Part shown: piece by piece, positions 23,111-36,833 of the stretch
Layout: every line of letters begins with the position of its first letter
Numbering within the stretch: position 1 is the first letter of the stretch
Source of the DNA: Leptodactylus fallax
Taxonomy: Eukaryota; Chordata; Amphibia; Anura; Leptodactylidae
Length of the DNA stretch: 64,000 nucleotides
Assembly (NCBI GenBank): GCA_947044405.1
Contig: CAMRHE010000068.1
Location: 2,552,501-2,616,500 of the forward strand
Direction of reading: 5' to 3'
The notes under the pieces: generated by a model
The model's database searches: none
The model's input: only the letters and a program-made list of their open reading frames with translations
Told to the model about the DNA's origin: nothing
Program-made: the position numbers and the translations under genes

Positions 23111-26019
23111 CCATCACACAGTGAGATTGTAGTCTCAGCTGACATGTCCACGTTCATACCTCACGGGTCTTTGCTGGAGACAAGAGCTGGACTGTCTGAA
23201 GCAATTTCACTTCTTCTATAAACCTAGTATTTGCTGTTTTTTGCTTTCTTTAGTTCCCACAATTCTAATTTTGTCAGATCTTATTTTGGCTGAAATTGTA
23301 TTTTGTCTGTGATTATTTTTACACATGTCTCTGACACCCCCTCCCTTTTCTCCACCTGGTATTGCACCATTCCTGTGGCCCTGATTTGTGTCTTTGACCT
23401 GTGACCCTTGGTTTTTCAGCCCCTTTCATGCCCAGGTGGTTGCATTGTCACCCCCTTGGTTGTTATGGGTGGGAAGGATGCAGGAGATTCTTCTTCACAA
23501 GATGTAGTCTAGACAGATAACAAGTGTCAGCATCTCAGGTGAGTCTGGGCTAAAAACATCTGATAGTGCATCCTCCAGAGCGCCCCCTAGAGGTCGCCAG
23601 AGGCATATCCATAGTATATACGATATCTGCACAATGTCACGTTTTTGCAGCAGTCACCAGTTTGCTGTTTCCGTAGATTCTATGTGGTTTCTCTATTCAT
23701 ATCCAGAGCTGCATACGTAATTCTGCGGGCTGCGCTTTGACCAGACCATACTTTAGCCCTGGCCTGGTCATGTAACCCAACAAAACTGAACATTGCAGTG
23801 TTTTTCATTATATAGTGATGGAGCTTTACTTACATAAAATCAGAAACCCCCTTTTAGCAAGTCAAGCGCTTCTATGTACAGATGTAGCAGGGCCAAGTAT
23901 TTGGTTTTATCACGGTGCACAAAAGAACTAGTGAAAGACACAATCGGCTCTGCTACATCTATCACAATGTAGATCTCAGAAACTCTTTACAACTTTATTA
24001 ATATGACCACTAGGCAGAATGAGCAAAGGAGAAAAGTGGCTACCAGACACATATGGCACTGCTTATCTTAAAGGATGACATAGGTAACAAGTCACCGCCA
24101 ATTGTGTTTTACTTGGTGTCTGACTAGGACATTGGTCATCTATATGTATGGGATATGTTTAGGGATAGGGGCAATGAGCCCCGCAGCAGACACTGCCCCT
24201 AATATCACTTTTATATCACTGCAGTGGTTACTAGAGGGGCGCCCCTCACTGTAAAGAGTGCCTGCTTTTCCAAAGGACCCAACCTGTCCATACATTACAC
24301 ATCACATTGATTTCACTGCCCTCCATGTAATGCTCTTTTTTCCCTATGGAGGCGCTATAGGGGAGTTTCCTACTTGACAGGCTCTCCGGCAGACTAAAGC
24401 TGAGCCCCGCAGGACAACCTGTAAACGGTCTATTTTCAGAGGACCCTTCTCACTGAAAGGGTATCTAAAAAAGTCAACTACTGTGCCCGTTGGGATGCAT
24501 GCACACGGTGCTCTTGGGTGCAGTAAAAGCAGTGTCATAATTTTATGGGTGAAGCATATTAAATAATTGCATTTCACCTGTAAAAGTAAAAAACTGCACC
24601 ACATATCACATCATAACTGCACCATGTGCATGCACCTTTATCATCTCCAGAATGGAGGACAGACATAATTATGGGGGATGGGGCGTCTATTCCAGGGTAA
24701 AACTGAATTCTCAGATTTACCCAACGTGACACAATGTGACGACCCGCACCGTTCTCTTGCAGAGAAACTCAGTCACTCCTATTTGTTATAACTTACATGA
24801 ATCTATTGTGAAGTTTGCACCCCTCCTCCCCATACTGGGGGGCAGCTGCTTGGATTTGGTGCTATGCCAGAATTCTGCAGTGGGGAACACCAGACTGTAC
24901 ACCCCAACCATCCTCTCACCCCGTCATGGCTGTCACACCATCAGCCTTGTCTGTGAGCGTTAATCTGTCCTGAGCCCTAATCCTGGAATCGCAGCCCGGC
25001 CGTGGACCATGATCAAAAATGTTAATCAATTGGGAAAGCGTAGGCTGGCACCTGGTGGCTGTGTTATCCGCCTCCCCGGGAAATCAATTATATCTCTGGC
25101 TTACTCCCCAAGGTCATGACAGCTTCTCCGTACCACTGGAAATCCTGCCACCTCACAGCTGCCTGACTGCAGAAGGGAACACTACAGAACACCTCCTGGC
25201 AGGGATTGTGGATATTAGGGCAGCCACATCACCCATGCCGCTCACGCCTGGAATCATCTTAGATCTGAAGACTCAACTCGAGGATCTGCAGTCAGGTGAA
25301 GGTCCGAGACGGACACCAACAGTGAAGATGTCATCTGGTTCAAAGGGTTGTCCGGCTTTAGAGAAAAAGTGGCCACAGTCAGGGAATGTGTTACCTCCTT
25401 AATCCCCGCCATGTTTTGTTAATGGGGCTGAAGTGGTGACGTCATGTCAACAACATGTGACTGCTACAGTCAATCATTGGCCTTAGCTGTGTACAGCCGA
25501 CGTCACTGATGGCCGCCATGGGCACTAGCAGCAGCTCCACTCAGCTGTAATTGAACCATTCTTGTTTGAAGGCCTAATACCTCTCACAGCTGAGGGTTTG
25601 TTACAGTTGCATCTGGTCTAGACAGTCCAGTAACGTGGAATGTGAACCAAACTGCCTGGACTCTAGACCAAGGTCTAATTCACACTTTGGTTTTTCACGT
25701 CTGAATGCTCTTTTTATCGGTCATGATATGTGATTGGTGGGGGTGCGACACCCGGGACCCCTGCATATCAGTTGTCATGTTCATTAGTCACATGGTACAG
25801 CAGGATCTCTGTCCCAGTCAAGTAAATGGGGCTGAGCTGCAATACCAAAAACAACCACAACGATATGTACGGTATTCAGTTGAAGAGGCCACATTGCTCA
25901 CCTGAACGTTGTGTACTCTTCAACCAGATGATCTGTGGGGGTTCTGGATGTTGAACCCTACCGACAACATATTGATGACCTATCCTAAGAGAGTTCACCA
26001 ATGTATAAGTCCCTGAAAA
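23111..26019. other. intronic sequence without gene
   Basis: No gene supported. The segment 24960-25260 is relatively balanced in composition and free of visible repeats, so it may hold conserved non-coding sequence, but nothing specific can be named. Near 25580 there is a copy of a short dispersed core, 'cacagctgagggtttgttac'. Confidence 0.45.
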
Positions 26020-26500
26020 CTCCTTTAGGCCCGGGCCCCACGTGGCGTAAATGTTTTACAATCCCTGCAAAGTGGATGGAATTCTATTGCATAAAAATAT
26101 GTGCAGGGGAAATGCTGCAATTTCCAAAACCGTGCCATTTTTTGGAAATCTCAGCATGTCAATTATACGTACGGAAACGACGGCAGTTTCCCTATAGGTA
26201 TAATGGAAGCAGAAAGTCCGCAGTGGAAACCTCTGCGAACTGTCTGTAAAAAGCACTGCGGGAAAAACAATGCAATATGTTTCTGCTGAATTTTTTTTCC
26301 CGCAACGCTTATATGCGGCGGCCCATGTTGCGGAAACGGAAGCTTTTGTTGTTGCAGATTTTGTTGGTCAAAACCAGGAGTGGATTGAGCAGAAGGGAGA
26401 AGTATAAGAGCTTGCTAGAGATTTCCAATTCCTTTTGTAGCCATTCTTGGCTTTGGCTCAAAAAACCACAACCAAAAAAAAGCTGCAAAAAAAAGCTCAG
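26020..26500. mobile_element. anuran-type palindromic repeats, degenerate
   Basis: The part from about 26309 to 26500 is a decayed copy of the same palindrome found at 36834-37050: 'ttgcggaaacggaagctttt' on the left, 'gattgagcagaagggagaag' in the middle, and 'ttggctcaaaaaaccacaac' on the right. The preceding 290 bases ('ccccacgtggcgtaaatg', 'tgctgcaatttcc') look like a related element. Confidence 0.6.
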
Positions 26501-26503
26501 TCA

Positions 26504-26727
26504 TAGGCCGGTTGCAGACAACCGTGATTTAAAAGCATGGGCTGCACACGGGGATGTCCTTTCATTAAATGAATAGGAACCGCGGGCCGCAAAATAGGAC
26601 AAGAATAGGACATGTCCTATCTGAAAATCACGGTCGTGTGTACGGGCCCATAGAAAAGAATGGGTGAAATACACGGACAGTGTGACAGCACACTGACCCG
26701 CAGCACGGTCATCTGCAACGGGCCTTA
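26504..26727. mobile_element. palindromic MITE, ~224 bp
   Basis: Left end 'aggccggttgcagacaaccg' and right end 'cacggtcatctgcaacgggc' then 'ctta' are inverted. The interior includes 'cgtgtgtacgggcccataga', a phrase also seen at about 51736. Non-coding. Confidence 0.65.
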
Positions 26728-27439
26728 AAGACTATAGTTCTGTGCAATTCCATGTGTGGTCTGTTTTTAATGGGTCCAAGACAAAAAGTATGGTCAAAAA
26801 CAAAAAAACTTGTGATCTGTTTTCATGTTCCCTGTGGACAGAATACAGCCATAAAATCACCTGGACTGTGTGCAGCACATGTCCATGGAAAACAGAAGTG
26901 TGAATAAGTCCTAATACACATTACTGGCACTGAAACCCATCCTGACCCAGTCCTGTTCACACATTGCACTTGTTTGCTACAGCCAGCAAAAGACATCAGC
27001 AGCTCACACAATCTAGACTGATACATTTTAACTGTGTTGATACACTGTAGCAAATCCTCAGGATAAGATCTGTGCTGTTGATATGGATTGTAGTAAACCT
27101 TTAGCAGTATGAAGGTCTGTATGGATTTCAGCCTCTGCCTTCTTATTACAAGTCTAATTTCTATAGAAAAGAGAAGCCTGCAGGATTGTGCTGGGGCCCT
27201 GAGTACATGTATGTCCTTGTCCATGAGTCTTATTCTATTGATTTGCTGCTCGGCCTCCCTCTGTGACTGACGGGTGACCTTGTGGTTGACAATGGCCGCA
27301 CAGTTCTGTGTTGTGTGTGATTGTATCTAACCTCAGTGATAAGGTTGCAGGTGGCGGCAGCGCTGATAACCTTATACAACACTGGCACATTGTGCCACTA
27401 TTACATCCTGTCCTGTGCGCCCACAAACAGCAGGCTGCC

Positions 27440-27765
27440 GTGTATACTTCTTGATGCTTTCTCTGTCCCCTTGCCTTTCTCTTTCCCTCCTGTCTCAGTC
27501 CCTCTGTCTTTTGTCCCCCGACTGCCCCTTTCTCTACTGTTTCTGTCCCTTCTGTCTTTGTGTTTTCTGACCATCTCTGTCCTTCCTGCTGTTCGCGTTT
27601 CCTTTTGATCGTCTCTGTCCCTCCTGACCGTCTTTATATCTCCTAATGGTCTCTGTCCCTCCTGACTTTCTCTGTCCCTCTTCTCTCTGTCCCTCCTGAC
27701 TTTTCGTTGTCTTTCCTGACTGTCTCAGTTTCTCTCTCCTGTCTCTGCCATTGCCTCTGTACATA
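27440..27765. repeat. pyrimidine-rich degenerate short repeat
   Basis: A stretch strongly biased to C and T on the + strand, built of imperfect 'ctctgtccctcctgac' phrases about 16-30 bases apart. No coding potential. Could form unusual DNA structures because of strand asymmetry. Confidence 0.75.
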
Positions 27766-30700
27766 AAAGCAACATTTGGTAACTTTTATCTGTCCCATCT
27801 TTATTATTTTTAGTATTTTTCCTTATTTCGGGTGTAATTCCTCTTTAATACCTGCAGTACTTGCCGGGGCTGGATTCATGTCTGTATCCACCTGGATGTT
27901 GGCGGCCGCTCTGCGGTTTTTGCTCCTGTTCTCTCTACATTCTTTCGGATCCATAAATACATAGTGATATCACAGATACCTGCTCAGCCCTGTCCTGTGC
28001 CCAGTGCCAAGCATGCCAGGAATACGCTGTGCCAGCTTATCAGCACTGCTGGGGTCACACTTGGGGCGCTATGAACGTTCTCGTGAATTTGGGGATCAGA
28101 TGAAACCACCCGTCTCCCCCACAGATCACTACAGATCCAAGAATCCAGGCAGGAATGGCAGACTCATCCAGCCGGATGTTTCCCGATATGTCACTTCCGA
28201 ACACCAGGGCGCATTTCACACACAGAGTCTTGAGACTGCCGCTTCTTTCCAGCTCAGGTGATAGGTCATTGGTCAGTGCAGATTCTCTGCAGACACATCC
28301 CAAACTGCAGCCAGCAGGATTGTGAATGCAGCTTTGGCTGTGCTTGAAGTATAAGACACTATGTAGAAGAGTACATTTCTGCCCCATTTGCTGTGGATTC
28401 AGGCTGTCACATCTGGGTAAATGTTACCGTCTCTGATCTCTCCTCTGAGCTTCTCAGGACATTGACCTGGACGTGTAGCACTTAGAGGATCTATGGAATT
28501 GGAAATACTGGGTCTATTTTTATATGTCCTTCGGCGCCCCCTCTACATAAGGAACAGGAATGTGCTGGGAAAAATGTTTTGTCTAAATAGAGGAGTGCTT
28601 CTCCCCAGGGATCTGCGCCTTCTGTTACCGTCATGTACCCTGTGGTCCAAGGATCTATCGCACCTGAAAATGTAGAATTCACCACCTACCCTCATAGACA
28701 AGAAGACCTGCTGTAGACATGGCTTCTCGTGTATAGGGTAATGTGGTCAACACAGTAGTTATGTCTGTGGGATTTGTTGCAGAATTTTCTATCCATGTGA
28801 AGCAGCTCAGGGATTCTTCAGGCTCCGTTCAGATGAATGGGATAGTTGGAGACCTGTCTGTGACTTCTCCCTCCTAAGCTCCAGACTTGTAGATATGGTT
28901 GTGTAGTAGTGAACAATCTGGAGCTGCGGTTATAGAGAATTACAGAGGCATCCTTGTTTTATGGTTTTTGGGATATTTTAATAATGTGTCCTGTTCCTTC
29001 TGCACGGTCTTCCAGCTTTATGGTGACCCTGGTCCAAGATGTCAGACTTCCCAGTGTCCTGATCTGTTTGGAGTATTGTGACCCATTATTGGGTGTCTAT
29101 CATCATGTCCTCTTTTTGTGGTGTGCCCGGATTAGTCCAGGGCTACATGGTGACTAGTGGCCACGCTACATTAGGGCTGTAAATGTTGCGCTGAATGTAT
29201 AGCACCAGCATATTCCGTAGTGCTTTACAAACACTGCCATGATAGTGAATGTGGTTGTGCAGAAATCCATTAGGTTCGGATCTGAGCTGACTTGGGCTGC
29301 GGCACCGAGTGGGTCTCAATGTGAGCACCTATCACTATCATTAGGTGCAGTGTAGTAGGGAGACAGTACAATCTTGTGTCACCATGTAACCGTAGACTAA
29401 GAGGGAGATTTATTAAAGGGGTAATCCCATCTGTAGCTTTGGCTATATCCTTAGCATATGCCATAAATATCTGATAGATTTGAGTCTCTCCTCTGGAGAA
29501 CGGAGCCCTGTCTATTCCTAAAAGTGTATGGAGATAGGTTGCGCATGCGCAAGTCTCTCAATTCATTTGTACAGGGGTTACAGAAATAGCCAAAGCTGCC
29601 TGACCTGTCTCTCCATTCAGTTTTGGGAACAGACAGCCCTGTTCCCGAGATAGTTGCAGGTCGCCCATCCAGGACCCGCTTCTATTAGGTATAAACATAT
29701 ACCCCATTCATCATACAGAGGCCTGGCCCCGCCGTTTGGTCGGTTTACATCAGATTTTTCTTCCTGCCCTTTTCTATACAGAGAGTTACAGTATAGCACG
29801 TATACCCTGCAGGATAGGATTACTTTCACGTGGGAGGCGATGGGCGATGGCTGACGGTACGTGACGTCACTTAAGCGTTTATATCTGAGGTTCCCGGTGG
29901 GAAATCCTAATACTGAGGATCACAGTAGAAGGCAGCGTGAAAAGAGCCTTATATAGAAATTCACTGGATTATATTCCCACCGTGTATATATATGTCACAG
30001 GATCTACAGTGTAGTGCATGGTGGGCAGCGTGCCAGGCCCAGTGGGCCATGTGCCAAGCAGTGGGCAGAATAATCTGCTCTGTACAGTAGGAATACATCT
30101 GTATACACCAGCTATGTGTTGGGATGGAGGGTACAGCCAGCCTGATATAAATCCTTATGTATTAGCGTCACCTGCCCCTCTGTGCCAGCTGGGCCATCAG
30201 GGTTTGTGTGGGATTCCCGCAGGTGCTCTGGTTTCCCTTTCATGGGCCAAAAATATCCCACTCGCATAATCGGCTTCTGACTGGGGAGCGTGCACACTGC
30301 CTCCGAGAGATTAGACTGTAGGCTTCACCAGGAGGGGGTAATGTGATAAACCATGGGGAGTGTATGTGTGAAAACGTAGCAAGCAAGAACCAGCTCAGCA
30401 GTGGGGAGCACCAGGGTGTTTGTAAGGACTAGTCTTCATAGATGCCTTCAGTAGGGGGCGCTTTGTCTGGTTGAGCACCAGTGGTGCAAAAGTATTCACA
30501 GAACTTAGTGTTTGTTACAGTGTATCAGTATAGGTCATTCTCTCTGCTCTAGATACTAACTACACCAATTTATAGAATTCAAACTGGTAGAGCTTACCTT
30601 CACTGATACATTGTAACAAGTCATTAGCTATGATTAGAACTAGGGTATAGCTATAGGGGCCTGGCAACCAATCACAATCCAGATATCATTTTTCAGAGGA

Positions 30701-32190
30701 CTTTCTGATGTCGGCTCCTCCCGTTTTCCTTTGCACTGGTTTTAATAGTTCTCCCCCCGGTCTCACACCTGCACTGGGACTGGAAGGGTTAATGTCGCTG
30801 TCCCCGCCAGGCGTCTGTTGCCTCAATTCCTGCTCTAAACAAGGAAAATCGTATTGTTAAAATGAAACCATATGTCGTTGTGGCCGTGCGGGTGGCGAGC
30901 CAGGGAGGACTGCGCTGTTTTGCCTCCCAAAATATGTAAACAGCTCACAACCATCCGAGAAGTAAACGCAAGACTATCAGTTCCATCTGGTGAGAGCGAT
31001 AACAGATCCGGCAGCGGGCGCCCCCCGGGAAACCTGTGCTATACAATATGTCCCCTCAATCTGGGGGTACACTGTAAGGTGTGTAAGGGAAGAGCTCAAC
31101 TAGTAATTCTGAAATATATACTATACTATATACTGCCCAGCAGCAGCAGCAAGACATCCCAGATCCCTGCAGAAAGTAATGACCCTCATTAGTACTGCCT
31201 GTCATTAATAAATTGCTGTTGACAGGAGGGATTCCAGTAATGATAATGTATATGAGAATTGCAGGAGAAACTGTAGATTTTCTGCACATATTTATTTTAC
31301 ACTGAAGGGTGTTCAGGTTGTTTTCAATTGCATTGGTTAGTGGAAAAGCTGGGTGTCAACCAATATGGCCTCAGTTACACATCCACCTGGTGGGGGCGCA
31401 ATACCAACCAACTCCTGAGATTCTTTAAAAATTATTTGCTCAAAAGTCATTGGTACAGTGTGAATTAGATATAACACAGTTCAGTAGTTTATTCGAGCCA
31501 TAGAAATCTGTGTCTGCAGCATCATGCCTTCGGGGAGGGAGACTCCCTTTCCTCCACTAAGAAGTGATTGGGCCCTGACAACCTTCTTGCATGAAAATCG
31601 TCTTTATGTATGACCATGCACTTAGCGCAGCACCCTGTTTTTCACATCTAGCACACTGACCTGTCATATTCTATGGCCACATATACATGTATTATCACAG
31701 GACTTTGTGTGGGGCCATGTGCTTGGGGTAAAACTCTGGACAGATCTTATTCCTGTCCGTTTTGTGACACGGGGCGCACTGAAGTAAATTAATGGGTCCG
31801 TGGAGACACGAGGTGGCACATGGACCTGGTACATGCATGCGGTCATGTTCGTGTACCCTTACATCCGGCCATACTGCCTGAGGATGCAGATTGGGGCCTG
31901 GTCCTTGGGAAACATTGAGGCACTGGAAGGTTACACCCATGGAGAATGAACTGCTGCCTCGTTACACACCCAGCTTTCTAGGAGCCTGAATGACAGATCT
32001 GTCTAATGACTCATGTCTGTAGCAACGAAGGATGTAGAGAACTTACCTGTAACGACAGCCATATTGATTGTCACCCAGCTTTCCCAGAAGAAGATACAAC
32101 TAGAAATGCCTGCATGGGATTTTCATCAATAAGGACTTTCAATGATGTGTAAAAAGCGTTTTCTAAAAGTGAGAACATCAATGGCGTCAG
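27766..32190. other. intronic sequence with scattered MITE remains
   Basis: No gene supported. A palindromic repeat is likely at about 29412-29607 ('ctgtagctttggctat' against 'atagccaaagctgcc'). Retroelement-tail-like text occurs at about 29160-29240. Copies of the dispersed core 'agctgggtgtcaaccaatat' (31348), 'cacccagctttcta' (31968) and 'gtcacccagctttccc' (32070) are present. The segment 30720-31050 is repeat-free and could be conserved non-coding sequence. Confidence 0.45.
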
Positions 32191-32258
32191 CGACTCTTAG
32201 CGGTGGATCACTCGGCCTGCGAGAATTAGTGTGAACTGCAGGACACATTGATTATCGC
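32191..32258 (+). pseudogene. 5.8S rRNA pseudogene, internally deleted
   Basis: The text 'cgactcttagcggtggatca' then 'ctcgg' is the conserved start of vertebrate 5.8S rRNA. It jumps directly to 'ctgcgagaattagtgtgaac' then 'tgcaggacacattgattatc', the middle of the same RNA. About 27 bases between these blocks are missing, and the 3' third is absent. Single-base changes are present. There is no 18S or 28S or spacer next to it, so this is an isolated processed or transposed fragment, not an rDNA unit. Confidence 0.88.
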
Positions 32259-32814
32259 CCCCTTGTGGCTCCAGGTTCTGAATGTTGCTTCTCCATTAAT
32301 CGCCAGCTCCGGGCGGCAGCGCTGCAGCTTGTTGCACTGGTTAGGCTGGGATGGTCTGCGGCCTAGATCACCCTCCTAGGTCTCTCCCGCACATGTGACA
32401 GTCTCTGCTGCTCTGTCCTGGATTGTGGCTATCAGATCTATAGCGCCCCCCATGCTGTGTGAGTGTAGTGATATATAATCTATGTATAGGTATCGTCTTT
32501 ACTGTCATAGCCAGCAGAGTCGCAGGTCACCAGGACAATGTCAGAGGAGAAATATTTTGGCGGTCAGACGGCGTTTACTCCAGGGTTGTGCGTGTTTCAC
32601 AGCTGGAGACAATTATCTGGCAATATTGTATTCCACTGACCGTTCTCGTAGCGGATGACATCATCAGGCAGATTGATCGCTGTGTATATACCGGGCCCCG
32701 AGCCACACAGCAATCCATTACATCCAAGGTCCGTGTACATAGCAACCGCATGAGACCAGCTGCATGTAACGTGACATGGCAGGGGTTATACAGACAGTAT
32801 CACACATGATGGGA
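32259..32814. other. intronic sequence without gene
   Basis: Moderately GC-rich, no visible tandem or inverted structure. Nothing recognisable as coding. Confidence 0.45.
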
Positions 32815-33892
32815 TTGGATACAGTGGCTCAACAGTCAATATCACACATGATAAGAGTAGATACATTGGTTTAGCAGTGTATTGTCCCCAGAAGGCTGTA
32901 TCACACATGATAGGATTGGATACAGAGGCTCAGCAGAGATACATTGGGGCAGTGTCCCCAGAAGGCTGTATCACACATGATAGTATTGGATACAGTGGCT
33001 CAGCAGAGATACATTGGGGCAGTGTCCCCAGAAGGCTGTATCACACATGATAGGATTGGATACAGTGGCTCAGCAGAGATACATTGGGGCAGTGTCCCCG
33101 GAAGGCTGTATCACACATGATAGGATTGGATACAGTGGCTCAGCAGAGATACATTGGGGCAGTGTCCCCAGAAGGCTGTATCACACATGATAGGATTGGA
33201 TACAGTGGCTCAGCAGAGATACATTGGGGCAGTGTCCCCGGAAGGCTGTATCACACATGATAGGATTGGATACAGTGGCTCAGCAGAGATACATTGGGGC
33301 AGTGTCCCCGGAAGGCTGTATCACACATGATAGGATTGGATACAGTGGCTCAGCAGAGATACATTGGGGCAGTGTCCCCAGAAGGCTGTATCACACATGA
33401 TAGGATTGGATACAGTGGCTCAGCAGAGATACATTGGGGCAGTGTCCCCGGAAGGCTGTATCACACATGATAGGATTGGATACAGTGGCTCAGCAGAGAT
33501 ACATTGGGGCAGTGTCCCCAGAAGGCTGTATCACACATGATAGGATTGGATACAGTGGCTCAGCAGAGATACATTGGGGCAGTGTCCCCAGAAGGCTGTA
33601 TCACACATGATAGGATTGGATACAGTGGCTCAGCAGAGATACATTGGGGCAGTGTCCCCAGAAGGCTGTATCACACATGATAGGATTGGATACAGTGGCT
33701 CAGCAGAGATACATTGGGGCAGTGTCCCCAGAAGGCTGTATCACACATGATAGGATTGGATACAGTGGCTCAGCAGAGATACATTGGGGCAGTGTCCCCG
33801 GAAGGCTGTATCACACATGATAGGATTGGATACAGTGGCTCAGCAGAGATACATTGGGGCAGTGTCCCCAGAAGGCTGTATCACACATGTCA
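32815..33892. repeat. 70-bp minisatellite, about 15 units
   Basis: Very homogeneous units made of 'tcacacatgataggattgga', 'tacagtggctcagcagagat', 'acattggggcagtgtcccca' and 'gaaggctgta'. The main polymorphism is 'ccccag' versus 'ccccgg'. Homogeneity suggests recent amplification. The core is shared, in opposite orientation, with the array at 34160-34850. Confidence 0.95.
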
Positions 33893-34159
33893 CTCTTTTG
33901 TCCTTTCTATTAATCTCACAAACCGAAAACAATTTTTCTGAATTCCTGGAAAAGTACTTTGTGATCTGGAACATCCAGACAAACAAGAGATCTGCGGTGC
34001 GGCCGTCACTGCTCAAATTAAAGACACACGTCCCGCATCTCGCACCGAGTCACCGCCATCCCAGTAATGTGCACAGCGCAGCAGCTCCAGAGTCACATAT
34101 GTAGTGGCCGTGTCACCGCAGAACCACAACACGGCCTGTAGTCTGAGGAGGCGACACAG

Positions 34160-34850
34160 AGCACTACACATGTATCTAATCCTATCATGTGTGATACTGT
34201 CTATTGTGCATCTGTGTATCTAGTCCTATCATGTGATACAGTCTGTTGAGCTGTGTATCTAATCCTATCATGTGATATTGTCTGATGTGTATCTAATCCT
34301 CTGATATGTGGTACGCTCTCTGTTGCACTCCTCTTTGGGAATGTGTGAGACCATCTCCTGAGTGTTTGCGTATCTAATCCTATCATGTGTGATACTGTCT
34401 GCTGAGCTATGTATCTAATCCTATCATATGTGATACTGTCTGCTGAGCTGCTGTATCTAACTATCATGTGTGATACTGTATGCTGAGTTGTGTATCTAAT
34501 CCAGTGATATGTGATACTGTCTGCTAAGCTGTGTATCTAAACTTATCAGGTATTACACAGTCCACTGAGCTGTGTATCTAATCCTATCATATGTGATACT
34601 GTCAGCTGAGCTGTGTATCTAATCTTATATGTGATACTGTCAGCTGAGCTGTGTATCTAATCCTATATGTGATATTGTCTGCTGGGCAGTGTATCTAATC
34701 CTATCATATGTGATACTGTCAGCTGAGCTGTGTATCTAAACCTATGTTATATGATATTATTTGCTGAGCAGTGTATCTAATTCTATCACATGCGATACTG
34801 TCTGTTGAGCTGTGTATCTAATCCTGTGCTGTGTGCTACGCTCTCCGCCG
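34160..34850. repeat. ~40-bp degenerate minisatellite, inverted relative of the 70-bp array
   Basis: Units such as 'tgtgtatctaatcctatcat' then 'gtgtgatactgtctgctgag'. The reverse complement of this matches the 'tcacacatgataggattgga' and 'ctcagcag' parts of the 70-bp unit at 32815-33892. Units are shorter and much more diverged. About 270 bases of unique sequence lie between the two arrays. Confidence 0.85.
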
Positions 34851-36833
34851 CGCTCCTCTTTGGGCAGAGGTTTTATTCGATGTAATTATCTCTTGTGATT
34901 CAGAACATTCCCCACCAAATAGGGACATCTGGCGATTCAGAAACTGGAAACACGCGGGATTTCTCCTCGCTCGCAGATTCCTCCCCCCGATGTCTCCGGA
35001 TACTTGTTCAGGATTTTTTTTTTACTGATTAAAAGCAAATTTGGACAAGGTTTGTGTTTTCTCTGTCAGAGCAGCAGACTCGTGGTATTAGGGATTATTC
35101 ACACAGGGCAGTCAGATCCTGGATTATTGCTGCAATATTGTGGCAAAACTGTGACGTGACCGCACTGTGTGTATAGGCGTTTAGTGAAAGAAAGCTCTTA
35201 AAGCAACAGTCACTTGGTCTGCAACACTGCCATCACTGGGAGCCAATTCATCTTTATCCTGAGCTATCCCGTTCATGAATAGAATGTCGGAACTACAGTG
35301 AAGACTGTCACACGCCAATACAGGGGGAGTTTTTTCTTAATAATTGATTCGATCATTACTGAATTACTTTAAGATAAACGTCATAGAATCCGACCTCACA
35401 GCTGAGCGCTGCACCGGTCACCGTGAATAGTAACTTCAGCCCATGTGACTGGACGCCATTTCTGCCTCTGATCTAATTATGTCACTGATGTCAATCCAAC
35501 AGCAAATGAGTAAAGTCGCCGCTCATCCTCTTCATCCTCCTCATCCTCTTACTCTTGCTCATCCAGCGGCTGCACAAACCTCTCTTACCTGCACTGATAC
35601 ATTGTAACAAACCCTGTATTTCTGAGGCAAAGGAAATGTATTACAGTCATGGACGACCTGAGTCTTATCAGTGCAAGAGCTGCTGCATCTGATTATATTA
35701 CTATTATATCAGTGATGTCAGTAACAGGGGCCGGAGCTGTGACAACCTCTCAGACATGTTATACAGGCTGGTATATGTAGTATAAGATATGTAGATAACC
35801 TTTATGCTCCTATATAAATATTTGATCACATAATGAATAGCTGTCAAGACCTCCAATTGCTGTCACTGAATGGAAAGATTCTCCTCACACAGCTGAGCAT
35901 TTGTTACAATTGTATCGAGTTTACATAATCCTCTCTGAGCAGCACAAATGTCTCCTGTTCTGATATGTTACATTATGCCTATACTGATACATTGTATCAG
36001 TCTGGTGTGCCCAGTTCATGGAGGATCCCACCAATGAGGAGAACTGGGAGTTTTCTCCTCCGTCCTGAATAGAGCAGCGGTCGGGCCGGTGTGTGCACCT
36101 CTGCATTTATTTCAATGGGGGCGCCAAAGATAGCCGCATGCTACACATCAGCTATCTGCAGAAAAAACTCCCTGCTCTCCTGATAAGTGGGGGTCAGAGC
36201 GGACGGACCCCACTAACCTGCACACTATCCCCTATACTGTAGATCAGCGTTCAGTTTGGTCATAGTACAATATGGAGTCGTTTCCGGCTTTACCCCACCA
36301 GACACCTGAGCCCCCACAACGGTGCGGTGATCGCCTCTGATCTCTGAGGCGCCGTGGATCGGGGGCGTGGATGCGTTGTCGGCCATTCCTCGTCCAGCTG
36401 TTAATATTTATAGCATTATACAGGAATATAACATGTCTATTTATGGGAGTCATAAATGTAATGTCTGAGGCCGCCTCGGGGTCCCCTCCCCCCACACTCC
36501 CCATACTTGTGGGGAGTCACATGACGTCTCACTGCGGTCTGGAGTGGAGGCGGTATTATTTATAAATCTTGTCTGTAAGTCATGAAACAATGAAATGATA
36601 TTACTGGCCGTAAACGCTGCGTAAATAAATAAATGTGCCCTATTTATAACTCGCACTTATCAACACCGCGGACCCCTCCCCACTGCAGCGCCTCTTGGCT
36701 GAGCCCCAGACACTTGTCTTGGAGTTGCATCTTCATGGACTAAGGAAGGTGATGAGATCCTCCATGTACATCACATCTCTGCGCTCAGCCAGGGATCTTA
36801 TGGCTCGTCTTCAGGAAATCTTCTGAAGACTAA
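34851..36833. other. intronic sequence without gene
   Basis: No gene supported. Copies of a short dispersed core with 'actgatacattgtaacaa' occur at about 35593, and relatives at 35890 and 35980. The stretch 36400-36660 is AT-rich, not repetitive and contains 'tatttataaatcttgtctg'; it could be a conserved non-coding element, unproven. Confidence 0.45.

Noticed and set aside
32191..32258. Functional rRNA gene
   Set aside because: Internal deletion, missing 3' third and no neighbouring 18S, 28S or spacer sequence.
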